NCBI GenBank assembly: GCA_029851415.1
Contig: CM056742.1
Coordinates: forward strand, 144,961,121 to 145,025,120
Direction of reading: 5' to 3'
Source of the DNA: Eretmocerus hayati
Taxonomy: Eukaryota > Arthropoda > Insecta > Hymenoptera > Aphelinidae
DNA length: 64,000 bases
The position numbers were made by a program, and so were the translations under genes. Of this stretch, positions 46,876 through 58,167 are shown piece by piece; position 1 is the stretch's first letter; each line of letters begins with the position of its first letter. The notes beneath the pieces are model-generated. The model was not told the origin of the DNA, made no database searches, and saw only the letters and a list, made by a program, of their open reading frames with translations.

Positions 46876-49800
46876 CAACTAGGGAGGGTGGAACGTGGAA
46901 GGATAGAGCAGAGAGAGGTATAGAACGCATCTCCGCAGTTAGATCTCATCAGGGAATCCCAAATCCCAAGTTGTTTGAACATTTGCAAAGCACTTCGTCG
47001 AAAATGCAGCATTTTTTACGACAAAAACAGTATATATGGTTACCTGATTGAAAAAATTTACATAACTTTTTCATATATACAATCGGGTTTATACGTTGTG
47101 TGGTATTCTTCGTGGACAAGTTCACAGACATACAAGGAACCCAACTGAACAGATTTTCTTAGACTTTTTGCATGTACATATGTACAATATACATACGTCG
47201 TTGGCGCTCGGACTTTGAAACTTTGAAATTGTCGAAAAACAATATTCACAGTAAAAAAGATGCAAAACCACCTTACCGGTAGAAAACAGCAATGAGTTCA
47301 GATGACATTGACCAACGTGATTGGATAACTGGGTCGACGTAGTATTTCATCACCTGTATGTAGACTCTCATCCTCTCCTCTGCGGTTTATGATTTTAAAC
47401 TTTTCTTTGCATAAAAATTGTACATTGAGTTAGCAAATAGTCCCAAAGTTTAATTGACATCGATGAGTATCTGAAAATACCTCTGGAATTCTCTGTGGGG
47501 CCCCCAAAATTTCTGCGGGGATCGCAAGAGATCTCCCCTGATCGGACTTCTTTGGCTCTTATATTTGGGCACATATAACTAATAAGATATCCACTGGAAT
47601 TGCTGCCACTACTTATCGTCGTCCATAACTAAGAAAAACGCGCAAAATGTGAACACCACCATTGAAAAAGATGTAGCACATTATAATAATACTCAAGACG
47701 ACAAAATTTCATCCCATTGTGATGAAAGAAACGTAAGAGTTGGAAAGAATTATCGAGAATATTGTTGATTCGCGACGGAAGCCATTCTGGAATGATCCAC
47801 CTGTGAGTACGAAACGACACAAAATCATCTAAATTGTGTGGGTTTCAGAAGAACGGTCTGAGTCGCATAGCAAGGTTGGGGAGAAATCATACGAGAAGTT
47901 CTACATACATTAAATCAACAGGGTTCTACGCCTTTTGCCCAACTTTTCAACTTTAATTTACAAGATCAATATGGTGCATGCCTGACAGTTTATGGTGTGT
48001 TTCCGGGAGCCAAAAATGGTTCCACAATTTTTTCCTCCCTCTATTCACTCCGGATCATATTTCACTGAAATTTTTTCGATTGCTCTCTTTGGACAAAATA
48101 CTTGGATAACTTCTTTTGATACCTGCGTTTCCAGTTAGTTTTTCTGGCTCTGTACCATTAAAATTATATAATGGCTATCTTATTTCACCTATGCAAAGAG
48201 TCTGCAAGGATTCCACGTTTTGATCCTCACTCGTACAACTTTTTTGGCTGACTAAAGTAGAAACTATGATCAAGTAAGATGCATACATGTTCAAAATAAA
48301 GCCCACGTGAATTCAAAAACACGATCAGGGAGAGAATAATGTCGCTAATAATTCACCAAAAGTCACCCGCGAGGCCTATAATTCAGCGATGCGTATAATA
48401 ACTCGGAACAGTTTTCCATTACCATATTTCATCGCATGGCGTCAAAGAATTTGGGGTGAATTTTGCCATTGTCATCGTATACCGAGTAATCCCTCTTCTC
48501 ACTCACAGAGCCAGCAGCAAGATATATCGATCTTACGCTCTATAAAGCTCGTTACGATCCTCCCCTCGAATTAGGGTCTAAAAATTCTACACCATTAGAG
48601 TATAGGCCAAGTAAAACGAGTTAGTTAATGTCTAATCGTGACTCTCGTCTATTTATTCAAAACCAATGTGTCTTCGGCTTTAAGCAGTAGGCAAAACTCA
48701 CGAGGGGCATGGCCGTATAGCCCACATTTCAGCCACGTGCGCGAAGAAGCTTTCCTGAGCATTTTTAGGGGGAAAACCCCAATTTGTCTCTCAACACGTG
48801 CCTTTTGCGAATCGATATTTTCCCTCTTTGGAGATGTCTGAGTTTTCCTCAGTTCCGCATTGGAAGAGCTGAGATTAGATTCTTTGGAAATGGGCTTGAT
48901 AATTCAGTGAAAGAATGTAATGTCTAATATAATATATTATGTGATCCCGGAAATCAAAATCGAAGCTGTTGATGAGAAAAGAGGGTCGTAACGTGATCCA
49001 CATGCACAAATCTGCTACTGGTCCAAAATTAGTGTGGCAGACGAATGATGGATGGATGGAATAAGGATAGAACATATGGGTACGAGGAAAGCTTGCGCGA
49101 GATACAAACGTTTTGCGCGTCGCTTTTCGCGCCAGTGAATTGACTCGTCGAGTTGGATATAAGCGATGAGATGTGCATGACAGGACTGATTGCGCGATCT
49201 ACGAGGAGTGCTTTTATGAATATTTTTGCAATGCAAATGGTGAACTGACATGGTTGCAAAGCAAAGCTAGTTGATTTACTATACAGGTTGCAATGGAAAA
49301 GAGTATATGTATATGTTCATCGATGAAGGCGTGGCATGATGCGCGTGACACGCACGACTGAGCGATTTCGCCACCAATTCATGTGACTACTGTGCTCAAA
49401 TTCAAGTTCATATTTGTATGAACATTTTCCTTATTGCAGGCAAATTGGATGCTTTTTTTTATCAAACGTGGGTGTATCGTGTAAACGGAAATTCCAAAAT
49501 CTTGTTGCAGAAACTCAAATTGAAGCTACATCTTTGACGAATTCGTTTTTCAGATCAAGACAGCGCACGAGGACCAGCCACGGCTGACTCGTTCAATATT
49601 TATTTGCTCCATTATACCGGGATGGCGAGACATGTCGCTCGCAAGCTTGGGCTGCGCGCGTTCGAGTCACAGTCTCGAGGCAAACGGCACGTGCCCAGAC
49701 AGGGCTGATTTTCAAGCTGATGTGATGTCTTTGCCACACGCTCTTGACTTTGAACCTGTCTCCTTGTGGCCTTGCTCATCCTTCATTCATTACCTCAATT

Positions 49801-51276
49801 TTCGACTAGGGAATTTGGGTTATTTCAAATGTCAGCTACTATGAGCGATTTGTCTCATTGAAATTAGACTTGATTGACTTTTAGTCTCTTATTTTTTCAC
49901 GACAGCTTAGTCTGCGGAAAAGTCAAATGTCGAATAGTCCTAAAATTTTTTGTCAATGTTAGAAGTACAGTAAGATTATAGACTTTAAAGTTAATAGAGT
50001 TACTGGAACTATTTGACCACAATTGAGCACCATTTTTGATACAAAGTGTTGGGTTCTATCACTAATGAGTGTTGTGAATCAGGATAATGAATTGGTTCCA
50101 TGAATCAAGAAATCTCAAAGTAAAAATCTCGAAAATTTTTCCGGGAAATGATCTTCTAATCTATTTTTGCAGTGAGCGCCTCGTGAGGCCACTTCGAATC
50201 ACGTTCCAAAGATGAACTCACTGTCACTGTATTTTCATTTTTCAAAACTTTTGAAATCTCTTCACCTGAAACACCTGACCGATATTTATGGGTTAGGATC
50301 TAAATCATGGCGTAGTGTTTGGAGAAACTACAGCATAAGTTCATCAGTTCAGTCAGACAATTTTGATAACGAAGAGTTTTGCAGTCGAATGGATAAAAGT
50401 TTCAATTTTCTAGATCGTGCTTTGTTTGAATATAGCCAAAGACAATATCGCAAGCGCAGAAAGACCTAATTATACAACATCCAAAAAGTGTTCATCCTAG
50501 ATTGACCCAGCTCTCTTACAAATTGATTTGTTCGTGCAAAAATGGGGTTTTGGTGTATGGAGATCCCACATAATAATAGATGTCATTTTTTGCATAAACC
50601 AGTTCAATTTACAATTGAAGTCTTTGCTTCACCTTAGTTCAAGTCAGTCTAGCGCACTGGAGCATTTCATGGACCATTATCAGAGCTCTCATCTACGGGT
50701 ATTTAATGAACGACTTCACTTGCAGACCAAGCTCAACCGCTCCAGCCTCATAACAAGCTCCCAAGTCCATCTTTGGCCTGGACCAGTGCCCCAGAGAGAT
50801 CGATGATCGATTTACAAAAGGTAAAAAAAAATCGATCGCCAGCCTCATCCATCTCCCAACACTAAATCCTCCCACTCGACTAAGACTAGAGGTAGTCGCC
50901 CCCCAAACCTACCTATAAAATTTCATCTCTACGTCTATCTATCGGCTCGTGCGAGCATCAACCTCAGTCTCACCAATCTATACACTCTTGTCGACTCTTT
51001 TGCCTGGGGTCGATTTATCGTCGATTTATTTTGGGACGAGCTCATCCAAGCGACCAAAACCAAGGTCTTTACAGACGGGATATATGGCCATCAGCAAAAG
51101 TCAAAGTCTATACCATTACTAACAGAGGCGCGGCTGCGCGAAAACGAGAGCGTTCTCCTCTTCCGCTCATGGCCTTTCTGAAAGCCATGGCTATACCTAG
51201 TCCAAGTCCAAGGCCGCGATCATCATCGGCACTGAGCTTGGCCAATCTCCTTCCTATACACTCTTCTTTTGACTTA
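46876..51276. other. Mostly gene-free stretch left of the Harbinger element
   Basis: No confident gene. An 85-codon frame at 50212-50469 is listed separately. From about 50640 to 51270 the base composition is less AT-rich, with an open frame from 51031 that I cannot assign. The region right of Harbinger (56856-57240) is similar in composition, so the transposon may have landed in a single GC-richer, possibly transcribed, segment. Confidence 0.4.
50212..50469 (+). CDS. Unassigned 85-codon frame (doubtful)
   Basis: I do not recognise it. The N-terminal half is rich in Lys, Arg, Ser and Leu with few acidic residues and ends in WRNYSISSS, resembling a mitochondrial presequence with an R-x-Y-S type cleavage site. 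The rest is short, with DNFDNEEFC and a basic RQYRKRRKT end. CTATTTTTGCAG, a good acceptor, ends at 50172, 39 bases before the ATG. No donor or poly(A) signal is near. It could equally be chance. Confidence 0.18.
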   Translation: MNSLSLYFHFSKLLKSLHLKHLTDIYGLGSKSWRSVWRNYSISSSVQSDNFDNEEFCSRMDKSFNFLDRALFEYSQRQYRKRRKT

Positions 51277-51296
51277 GGGCCACTTTCACCACCGTT
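51277..51296 (+). repeat. Harbinger left terminal inverted repeat
   Basis: Twenty bases matching the right end in inverted orientation except at position 17; TTA target duplication at 51274-51276. Confidence 0.92.
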
Positions 51297-51469
51297 CTTA
51301 CCGGCCGGGTAACGTTACCCGGGCAGTTATCTGCACGGTAACTCTAATTTGTCTCCCACCAAATTTTATCCCGCGGTTAGCAGCGCTACCCGAGAGATAA
51401 CTTTAACCGGCCAAAGTTCGGCCGGGTAGCGTGTTACCGGAGCTGTGTAGAGCGAGGTAACCTCAAAAT

Positions 51470-51711
51470 GTGCATGTAAACATGGCCATGCAGCGAATAG
51501 TGCGAATCGCGTTTGATGTGATTTTTGATAGTGATGACGAAGATAATAATGAAAATCAAGCGATCCCAAGACCAAGATTTATTCGGGATCGTTCTGAGCA
51601 TTTCACAGACCTTGATGACAAAGATTTTGTGCAGAGGTTCAGACTTTCCAAGCGGAGCTGTCTATTGATTTTGGATATGATCGATCATAGATTGGAATTT
51701 CCAAGTGACAA
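51470..51711 (+). CDS. HARBI1-like exon 1
   Basis: Starts at ATG 51470; donor GACAA|GTAAGT, leaving two bases of a Lys codon. Confidence 0.8.
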
Positions 51712-52962
51712 GTAAGTGAAAGTTGAAAAGACTACTAAAAAATGCTTGTTGGCCCAGAAGCATTCAGTTTGTTGATAACCCTTCTCTCACATAATTAATC
51801 CTTTCATTATAAATTCATTACTATATTTTGCGACCTGAAATATTGAATTTAGATCAAATCTCACATCGAATGCAACGATTATTGTGCATTTTATAAACGT
51901 TGAGATTTATAAACTCTGTTACGAATCACAGTGGAAACGAGAGCGGGAAATATGTATTTTCAACGCATTCTTAGACGATGTTTGTATTTTCAGAAACTAT
52001 GCTGTTTCACCCATCAATCAGCTGCTTCTGTGTTTGAGATACTATGCAACTGGATGTACACAGATCAGTGCATCTGATTTTAGTGGAGTGAGCGAGTCAA
52101 CAGCTCATCGAATCATACACAAAGTCACTGCAGCTATAGTATCTTTATATGGAAATTTCATCTATTTTCCAAGATCACGTCAAGAAATGCGCGCGACTAT
52201 GGCTGCATTTTATGCGATCGCTCGATTCCCCAGAGTTGTGGGCGCTATCGATTGCACCCATGTGAAAATCCGATCACCAGGTTGGTATTAAATGATTTTG
52301 AGCAATTTTGAAACATACGATTCTCTGACTATTTGGAAATATTAATTGCAGGAGGTGAGCACGCCGAATATTTTAGAAACAGGAAAGCCTACTTTTCCTT
52401 GAATGTGCAAGCAATCTGCAATGCCAATCTGGAATTTTTAGATCTTGTTGCTCGTTGGCCAGGCAGCAGTCATGATCAAACTGTCTTCGATCACAGCCGA
52501 CAAAGAGCAAGATTTGAAAATGGTGAATATGGGGATGCTCTTCTAGTTGCTGATTCAGCTTATGCCGTCCGGAGGTATGTGATGCCTCCATTGGATAATC
52601 CTGTTGGACGCGTCGAGAATTTATACAATGAATCTCAGATTAGAACTCGGAATCCAATCGAACGTATTTTCGGAGTGTGGAAACGACGATTTCCTGTCCT
52701 TGCTCTAGGTATTAATGTCCGCCTAGAAAATGCTATGCCCATTATTATAGCTACAGCTATCTTATTCAACTTTTTAAGAAGAGAAAATGAGCCTGAAGCT
52801 CCAAACGACCCCACACTCAATCTTCCCATGCCTTGGGAAGATTTAATTGCTCGAGGACAAGTGGATCAACCAGTCAATATCAATAATGAAGCAGCCCGCA
52901 ACGTACTGTTGAGACAACAGTCCAGACAAACGTTGATAAATGATTACTTCGCCAATCTTTGA
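51470..52962 (+). CDS. HARBI1-like Harbinger transposase (DDE nuclease), 3 exons
   Basis: Exons 51470-51711, 51994-52280 and 52352-52962 join in phases 2 and 1 to 380 codons (379 residues). The N-terminal region is acidic (DSDDEDNNE), followed by FVQRFRLSKRSCLLILDMI. A helix-turn-helix (about residues 105-130, SDFSGVSESTAHRIIHKV) precedes the DDE_4 nuclease. All three catalytic acids are present: D167 in GAIDCTHVKI, D218 in WPGSSHDQTVF and E280 in RNPIERIFGVWKRRFP. Length and motif order match family members. I place the start at 51470 (MHVNMAMQRIV); the second Met is possible. In this superfamily the nuclease needs a Myb-like partner for nuclear import and DNA binding, and that gene is the convergent neighbour. 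AATAAA signals lie at 53379 and 53387. Confidence 0.92.
51994..52280 (+). CDS. HARBI1-like exon 2
   Basis: The acceptor is TTTGTATTTTCAG, restoring Lys-NYAVSPINQLLLCLRYY, which is the family sequence. The open frame further upstream is intron. It contains the helix-turn-helix and D167. The donor is CCAG|GTTGGT. Confidence 0.9.
52352..52962 (+). CDS. HARBI1-like exon 3
   Basis: The acceptor is TTAATTGCAG, giving GGEHAEYFRNRKAYFSLNVQ. It contains D218 and E280 and ends at TGA (52960-52962). The intron before it is only 71 bp. Confidence 0.92.
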
Positions 52963-53806
52963 GATTTGCTCAATTTTCAATGTTGCAAAGAAATTATTAT
53001 TTTTATACTGTATTCAATTCAAGAAGAATGAGAAAAAAAAATATATTTTATGGTAACTGAATGAAATTTATTGGAATTATTTCAAACACTCACATTGCAC
53101 CGTGACATAAGATATTAGGAAGATAGTAGAAGATAAAAAACGTATTGCTCCCTTCCTTGGTAGAATATATGAATGTTCACTTTGGTGGTGAATCATTAAA
53201 TCATTGATAGATTATTTTGTGTCTATACAATCTATTTCGGATATTATGCTAAACTCTTTAAGGCACAACAACTTCATACATGTATTATGGATTGCGTAAA
53301 TAGTTTTCTTGTGGTGCTCATTTGAACATACACGTGCTGCTTTTGGTGCAAACACACTAAAAGAAAGTTAACGGAATGAATAAACGAATAAATAGAGTTT
53401 TTTTCAAAAGCAGCGACTTCAACATATGTGTACTGGCTTTGGTGCTTGCACTCTATATACAGTTATATACACGACACTAATAGGTTAATTTCCAGTCCTA
53501 ATGCAAAGCAAGACATTGGTCCACGGTACATTCCTATAAACGTTAGCTTTGGATTTCGAGGTAGGTTACAATAATGAACAACTTAATACTCTGTACCCGG
53601 AACTGTGACACGTGTAACCAATCTCAGCTTGCACATGCAAGATTTGGTTTTGCAGCTTTGTGAAAGGAAATTTTAACCAACTAAACATAGATTTGTTCAT
53701 CGATTTGACTCTGGAGACCTAGTTAAGTAACAAGAAATGACTCGAATATCTTATAATCATCAGTGCAAGTTCGGAGTGATTGACAATGCCACAGTTTTAC
53801 ATGAAC
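52963..53806. other. Intergenic space between the two Harbinger genes
   Basis: Both 3' ends face here. It is AT-rich, with AATAAA on + at 53379 and 53387 and on - at 53067-53072. No further gene. Confidence 0.5.
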
Positions 53807-54268
53807 TTATCCATCTTCTTCCATATTCAAATCACGTTTTAGTTTTAGAATACTCAACCTTGCCAGCTCGGTTTCGTATTTCTTCTTTTCTTTCTCCATT
53901 TCGAAAAGTTGCTCATTCCTCTTACTTTCTTCTTCAACCGTCTTTTTTGTGGCCTCTGCAAGCTGCAACTTTGCTAAAACTAGCTTCGATTGGGATTCAT
54001 CTTGAGGCAAACTGGGCCGGCGTCGCTTGAACTTTTTTGCCCTTTCCATATCTTCAGTAACAGAGCTCTTCCGTGAAGACTCTTTCTTTAATGAAGAATC
54101 AAAATCAGCTCGTAAGGCATCTGGTTTTCTTTCGTACAGCATACGAGGAACTATGGCTGCTGGTGCCCAGGTATGACTACCGTCTTGAGCGAGTACTTGG
54201 GATGGCTGAAGAAAGGACTGATCATCTTTTGGAACCTGGATTGCTCCGAAATCAATTGCCATTATGCA
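53807..54268 (-). CDS. Myb/SANT-like gene exon 4 (coiled coil, stop)
   Basis: The minus-strand acceptor is CTTTTTTCACAG. An alternative in-frame acceptor, GCAATCCAG, would start the exon 27 bases later. It encodes a basic cluster and a coiled coil, and ends MEEDG-stop at 53807. Confidence 0.85.
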   Translation of the reverse strand, partial: CIMAIDFGAIQVPKDDQSFLQPSQVLAQDGSHTWAPAAIVPRMLYERKPDALRADFDSSLKKESSRKSSVTEDMERAKKFKRRRPSLPQDESQSKLVLAKLQLAEATKKTVEEESKRNEQLFEMEKEKKKYETELARLSILKLKRDLNMEEDG

Positions 54269-56549
54269 CTGTGAAAAAAGTGTTTCAATTAGTTTCTACT
54301 GTTTTTCCAAAAGATAAAGGGAAGTACGTAGAAGAGAGTTGGGGGGGGGGGGGGCATTGATTCAACTATTACAACATCATTCATGAGGAGACTATTGAAA
54401 CGGTGGCTCTAAAAAATAAGCGCATCGTAGCAAGGGACGGACTAGTATGAATTTTTTGGATCAGTCAACATACGTAAAGTTGTCGCCGGATGCTTGTTAT
54501 TATTAGGATAGTCCAAATTTCTTACCTCAGCATTATCGTCAGCAGAAGGATCATTTCCATGTTCTATATCATCCGGCAAAGAAGCCGAATTCAAAAGCAT
54601 TATTGGCCCTGCAACATAAATTCGTACACTACAGTTTCAATTGGAGATATACCACAAAGCATTATTATTACTCGTGAACTAACCAGTCGATTCAGCACGA
54701 TCACCGTCACCCTTGCTAGGCAGACCCTTTCCCGATGGTCCCAAGATTTCCAGTACTACATCATCTGGCTTCTTTGGTGCCACAGACTCGTCTTTTGATC
54801 CTCCTCCTGGAATTTTGAAAAACTTGAGATAATGAGGGTTGGCACAGGAAAAAAGTTTGATTACAAGGCTTCAAGTGGAACACAAAATTTGATTAATGTG
54901 ACAAAGATCATAAGATGGTGATCTACACCTCCAATCATAACAACTATCAAATTTTAGTAATGACTATAGCAACATACAGTGGCATAACCTTGAAGTTACA
55001 CAGTTCCTAACTATCCAGTACTGACCCAGCTTAACAAAATTTCTGATTCCATGTGTTCAATCCTGAGCCAGCGTAACAAAATTTTTGATCCCAACTATTC
55101 AATATTGAGGCAGCGTAGCAAAATTTCTGATCCCAACTATTCAATATTGAGCCAGCGTAACATAACTTCTTGGTCCTAACTATTTAATACTGAACCAGCA
55201 TGAAAAATCTCTGATCCCAAAAATTCAATATTGAGCCAGCGTAGCAAAATTTCTGATCCCAATTATTCAATATTGAGCCAGCGTAGAAAAATTTCTGACC
55301 CTAACTATTCTATATTAAGCCAGTGTGACAACATTTCTGATCCCAACTACTCAATATTGAGCCAGCGTAGAAAAATTTCTGATCCCAACTATTCAATATT
55401 AAGCCAGCGTGACAACATTTCTGATCCCAACTATACAATATTGAGCCAGCGTAGAGAAATTCCTGATCCCAACTATTCAAAATTAAGCCAGCGTGACAAC
55501 ATTTCTGATCCTAACTATTCAATGCTGGCCCAGCGTAACATAACTTCTTGGTCCTAACTATTTAATGCTGAACCACCATACAAAATCTGATCCCAAAAAT
55601 TCAATATTGAGCCAGCGTAGACAAATTTCTGATCTCAATTATTCAATATTAAGCCAGTGTGACAACATTTCTGATCCCAACTATTCAATACTGGCCCAGC
55701 GTAGCATAATTTCTTGTCCTAACTATTTAATACTGAACCAGCACACAAAATCTCTGATCCCAAAAATTCAATATTAAGCCAGCGTAGCAGAATTTCCCAT
55801 CCCAACTATTCAATATTGAGCCAGCGTAGAAAAATTCCTGATCCCAACTATTCAATATTAAGCCAGCGTGACAACATTTCTGATCCCAACTATTCAATAC
55901 TGGCCCAGCGTAACATAACTTCTTGGTCCTAACTTTTTAATACTGAACCAGCATACAAAATCTCTGATCCCAAAAATTCAATATTAAGCCAGCAAAACAA
56001 AATGTCAAATCTTACTGTACACAAAAAGTGGGAATTCAGACTTCATTTAGAGCATGAATAAACCATACAATTCTGGTCAATGCCAGATAGCAAAATCTTA
56101 AGTTGCAGGTTTGTCACTAACAAAACTACAAGTTGAGATCTCACAAATCCAAATTTCATCCCAATACCCAGCCACTGTAACAACATTCAACATTGTTTTC
56201 CTTCAAAGATCAAAAGTGCACCAAGATAACCAAACTATATCTTACCAGTTTTCTCAGTCTCCTTCTTGTCAGCCTTGTCGGCTTTTCTGGCTTTTTTCTT
56301 TAATTTATCCCACAGATTTCTAAGATTCTTCTCCGTTCTTGGAATACCAGTAGTGATGATGTTGAAAGCTTCAACAAGATTTTCCCAGCCTCGGTTCTTC
56401 TCTTCCCTCGACTTGGCGTCAGTTTGTTTGCATTCAATGTATTTTTTGAAGTCTGGCAGTAAAGATACGAACGTTGCTTCTTCTGATGGTGTGAAATTCT
56501 CTGAGCGCGACGCTCGAGTTTTCTTTGGGTTTCCCTGCGTGGAACTCAT
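53807..56549 (-). CDS. Harbinger Myb/SANT-like DNA-binding protein, 4 exons
   Basis: Minus-strand exons 56246-56549, 54684-54806, 54526-54608 and 53807-54268 join in phases 1, 1 and 0 to 324 codons (323 residues) without a stop. The N-terminal exon carries a Myb/SANT-like domain (about residues 18-95), with SEEATFVSLLPDF, RGWENLVEAFN and LRNLWDKLKKKARK, like MSANTD-type proteins. The middle exons are Gly/Asp-rich linkers. The last exon encodes a basic KKFKRRRP stretch, probably a nuclear signal, and a long coiled coil (about 255-320) rich in Lys and Glu. It is the expected second gene of a Harbinger element: it binds the element ends and brings the nuclease into the nucleus. The start chosen is Met at 56549 (MSSTQGNPKK); an upstream in-frame Met lies at 56567. 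Confidence 0.85.
54341..54354. repeat. G14 homopolymer
   Basis: Fourteen consecutive G residues inside intron 3 of the Myb/SANT-like gene. Prone to length variation and sequencing error. Confidence 0.9.
54526..54608 (-). CDS. Myb/SANT-like gene exon 3
   Basis: The minus-strand acceptor is TATGTTGCAG and the donor GCTGAG|GTAAGA. An 83-base exon reading GPIMLLNSASLPDDIEHGND. It restores phase 0. Confidence 0.75.
54684..54806 (-). CDS. Myb/SANT-like gene exon 2
   Basis: The minus-strand acceptor is AAAATTCCAG and the donor GACTG|GTTAGT. It reads GGGSKDESVAPKKPDDVVLE, a Gly-then-Pro/Asp linker of the kind seen after the SANT domain in such proteins. Confidence 0.75.
55010..55995. repeat. 42-bp minisatellite, about 24 units, with higher-order structure
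   Basis: The unit is about 42 bp and carries GAGCCAGCGTAG, then AAATTTCTGATCCCAACTAT and TCAATATT. Four unit types can be told apart: A (GTAGNAAAATTTC), B (GTGACAACATTTC), C (CCCAGCGTAACATAACTTCTT) and D (ACCAGCATACAAAATCTC with AAAAATTC). From left to right I read roughly x-A-A-C-D-A-A-B-A-B-A-B-C-D-A-B-C-D-A-A-B-C-D-A. C is always followed by D, and B-C-D-A blocks recur. Because 42 is divisible by three, a long frame reading SDPNYSILSQR opens on the + strand. It lies in intron 1 of the minus-strand gene and I take it as non-coding. Confidence 0.9.
56246..56549 (-). CDS. Myb/SANT-like gene exon 1
   Basis: Encodes the Myb/SANT-like domain. The donor on the minus strand is AAACTG|GTAAGA. Intron 1 (54807-56245, 1439 bp) holds the minisatellite. 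Confidence 0.88.
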
Positions 56550-56832
56550 CACGAGAAGTATATACACAACACAGCACGTGTTCGTTAAAACATGCGGTAA
56601 CGCGCGGGAACGATGATTGGGTGCTCAACCTGCTCCGACTAACCGGATGGGCTTAACACGTGCCTGTGCCCATAAGATCCGCGAAACTTGGCAACATGGC
56701 ACGGTGGTATCCGGTTAACTACCGAGGGATCACTTACCCGGCGGGTAAACCTGGTGGAAGGCAATAGTCTTACCGGGCAGTAAGTGCTCGGCCGGTAAGC
56801 TACCGGTGAGGTAGCTATCGGGGGGATAGCGC

Positions 56833-56852
56833 AACAGTGGTGAAAGTGGCCC
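56833..56852 (-). repeat. Harbinger right terminal inverted repeat
   Basis: Inverted partner of 51277-51296; followed by the TTA target duplication at 56853-56855. Confidence 0.92.
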
Positions 56853-56855
56853 TTA

Positions 56856-58167
56856 GGAAGCAAAGTATCGCTGATAGCCCTGACCCTGTGCCAGCTGCTC
56901 TGCTTTTTCGATTCCGATATATACATACATATTTATATATATCAAAGGTTTGAATATAGCTGCAGCCTCGAGCGCATAGCATCATCAGACTTGCAACTTG
57001 CTCATCGGTCGTCCACCTGCTCTATTAGTAGCCCAGGTTATATTAGAGGGATTTGAAAGAGTCCATCTGCTGCGCTTTGGCGATGATGGGCATGATGGTC
57101 GTGATTCGCACGCCTGGGCCTTGAGGCTTCCATTGTTTCGTCCTGGTCTCGCAAAGTCTAATCGCCAGCTGCACTTTTATCCGGCACGTGCGACGAGAAC
57201 CGCGTGCGAAAACACTGCAAGCTGAAAGTGGAACCCTTTGCTGAATTAGATCGATTTTTGGTTAGGTTATGTATCTCGTTGCCGATCTTGTTTGCACTAC
57301 ATCACAGGGCCGCCCTCGCCATCTTATACCTGATGGTCACGTCTTATCTCCAGACAGCGGTTGTGCTTTATCCTTGGAAAGGAGTGAATATGTTATAGAG
57401 GTTGGGCCAGTGAAGAAGGGTGAGAAACTTATACTTTGGATGGTTCCTGTCGTGGAGTTGATTATTGAGATATTTCATCTTTGTTATTTGTAATTTCTAA
57501 CCCGCCGAAATAGCAACTACTATTTATTACAATAATACTTAAGACATTTTGTCCTAGTTGGAAGATTTTTTGATAACTGGGGTCTTTTATTACTTCCGAT
57601 GGCCGTACGCAACATGAGTTGTTCAGAGTCAGAGTGGACTAACAATAAATCTATATATACTCTGAATCAGAGGAGACTTTCATTTTCACTATTTAAGGTG
57701 TGCCTCAGAAAGTGGTCTAATGTATTTTGTGACACGGAAAACGTGATAGAGATGGAAGGTTTTACGCCTACTTGTAAGATGCAGGATGTGTTCTGAGAAT
57801 AGAAAACCCAGTTTCCAAAAGTGGACTTACGTAAGGAGAGCACCAGGTCTGCGAAACACGAATTCCGATAGAGAATCGTCGTATCGAGCGTCTCATTTTG
57901 TTGCAAATAAGAGGTATATCCAAGAGAGAAGTTTATCAGAAAGTGATGTAATCATGTGTATCTTGAGCAAACCCTGTGAGTGGATCAATGCGATCTAACC
58001 AGCCTGTTAGCCACACAACAAATTTTCAAAGGAGTCATTTCTGCCCATAAATATCGGCAGGCGAGTCGGCAGGGATCACAAAACACGATTTGCACTTTGA
58101 TAAGTTCATAGTTATGAGTCATGCACCATAACTCTAATACTCATCAATAGATCAGATAAGTTCAGGC
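56856..58167. other. Right flank of Harbinger, no gene recognised
   Basis: The first 400 bases are less AT-rich, like the left flank at 50.6-51.27 kb. Overlapping frames at 56998-57493 have no recognisable product or splice structure. The remainder is AT-rich. Confidence 0.4.

Larger units (their letters stand above)
51277..56852. mobile_element. Complete PIF/Harbinger transposon, 5576 bp
   Basis: The ends are GGGCCACTTTCACCACCGTT (51277-51296) and, as reverse complement of 56833-56852, GGGCCACTTTCACCACTGTT: 20 bp with one mismatch. TTA is duplicated directly outside (51274-51276 and 56853-56855), the three-base TWA duplication typical of this superfamily. Subterminal regions on both sides are packed with GGTAA and CCGG motifs, including the perfect palindrome CCGGGTAACGTTACCCGG (51305-51322). 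Inside are the two genes expected of an autonomous Harbinger, convergently arranged: a nuclease on + and a Myb/SANT-like protein on -. Neither carries a stop or frameshift, so this copy looks intact and possibly recent. Confidence 0.93.

Noticed and set aside
51884..51993. Upstream part of the HARBI1 exon 2 open frame
   Set aside because: The acceptor TTTGTATTTTCAG at 51993 restores the phase and the family sequence NYAVSPINQLLL; the upstream residues do not fit.
55231..55557. Open frame of 108 codons reading a 14-residue repeat
   Set aside because: It is produced by 42-bp tandem units inside an intron of the opposite strand; no start context, splice signals or domain.
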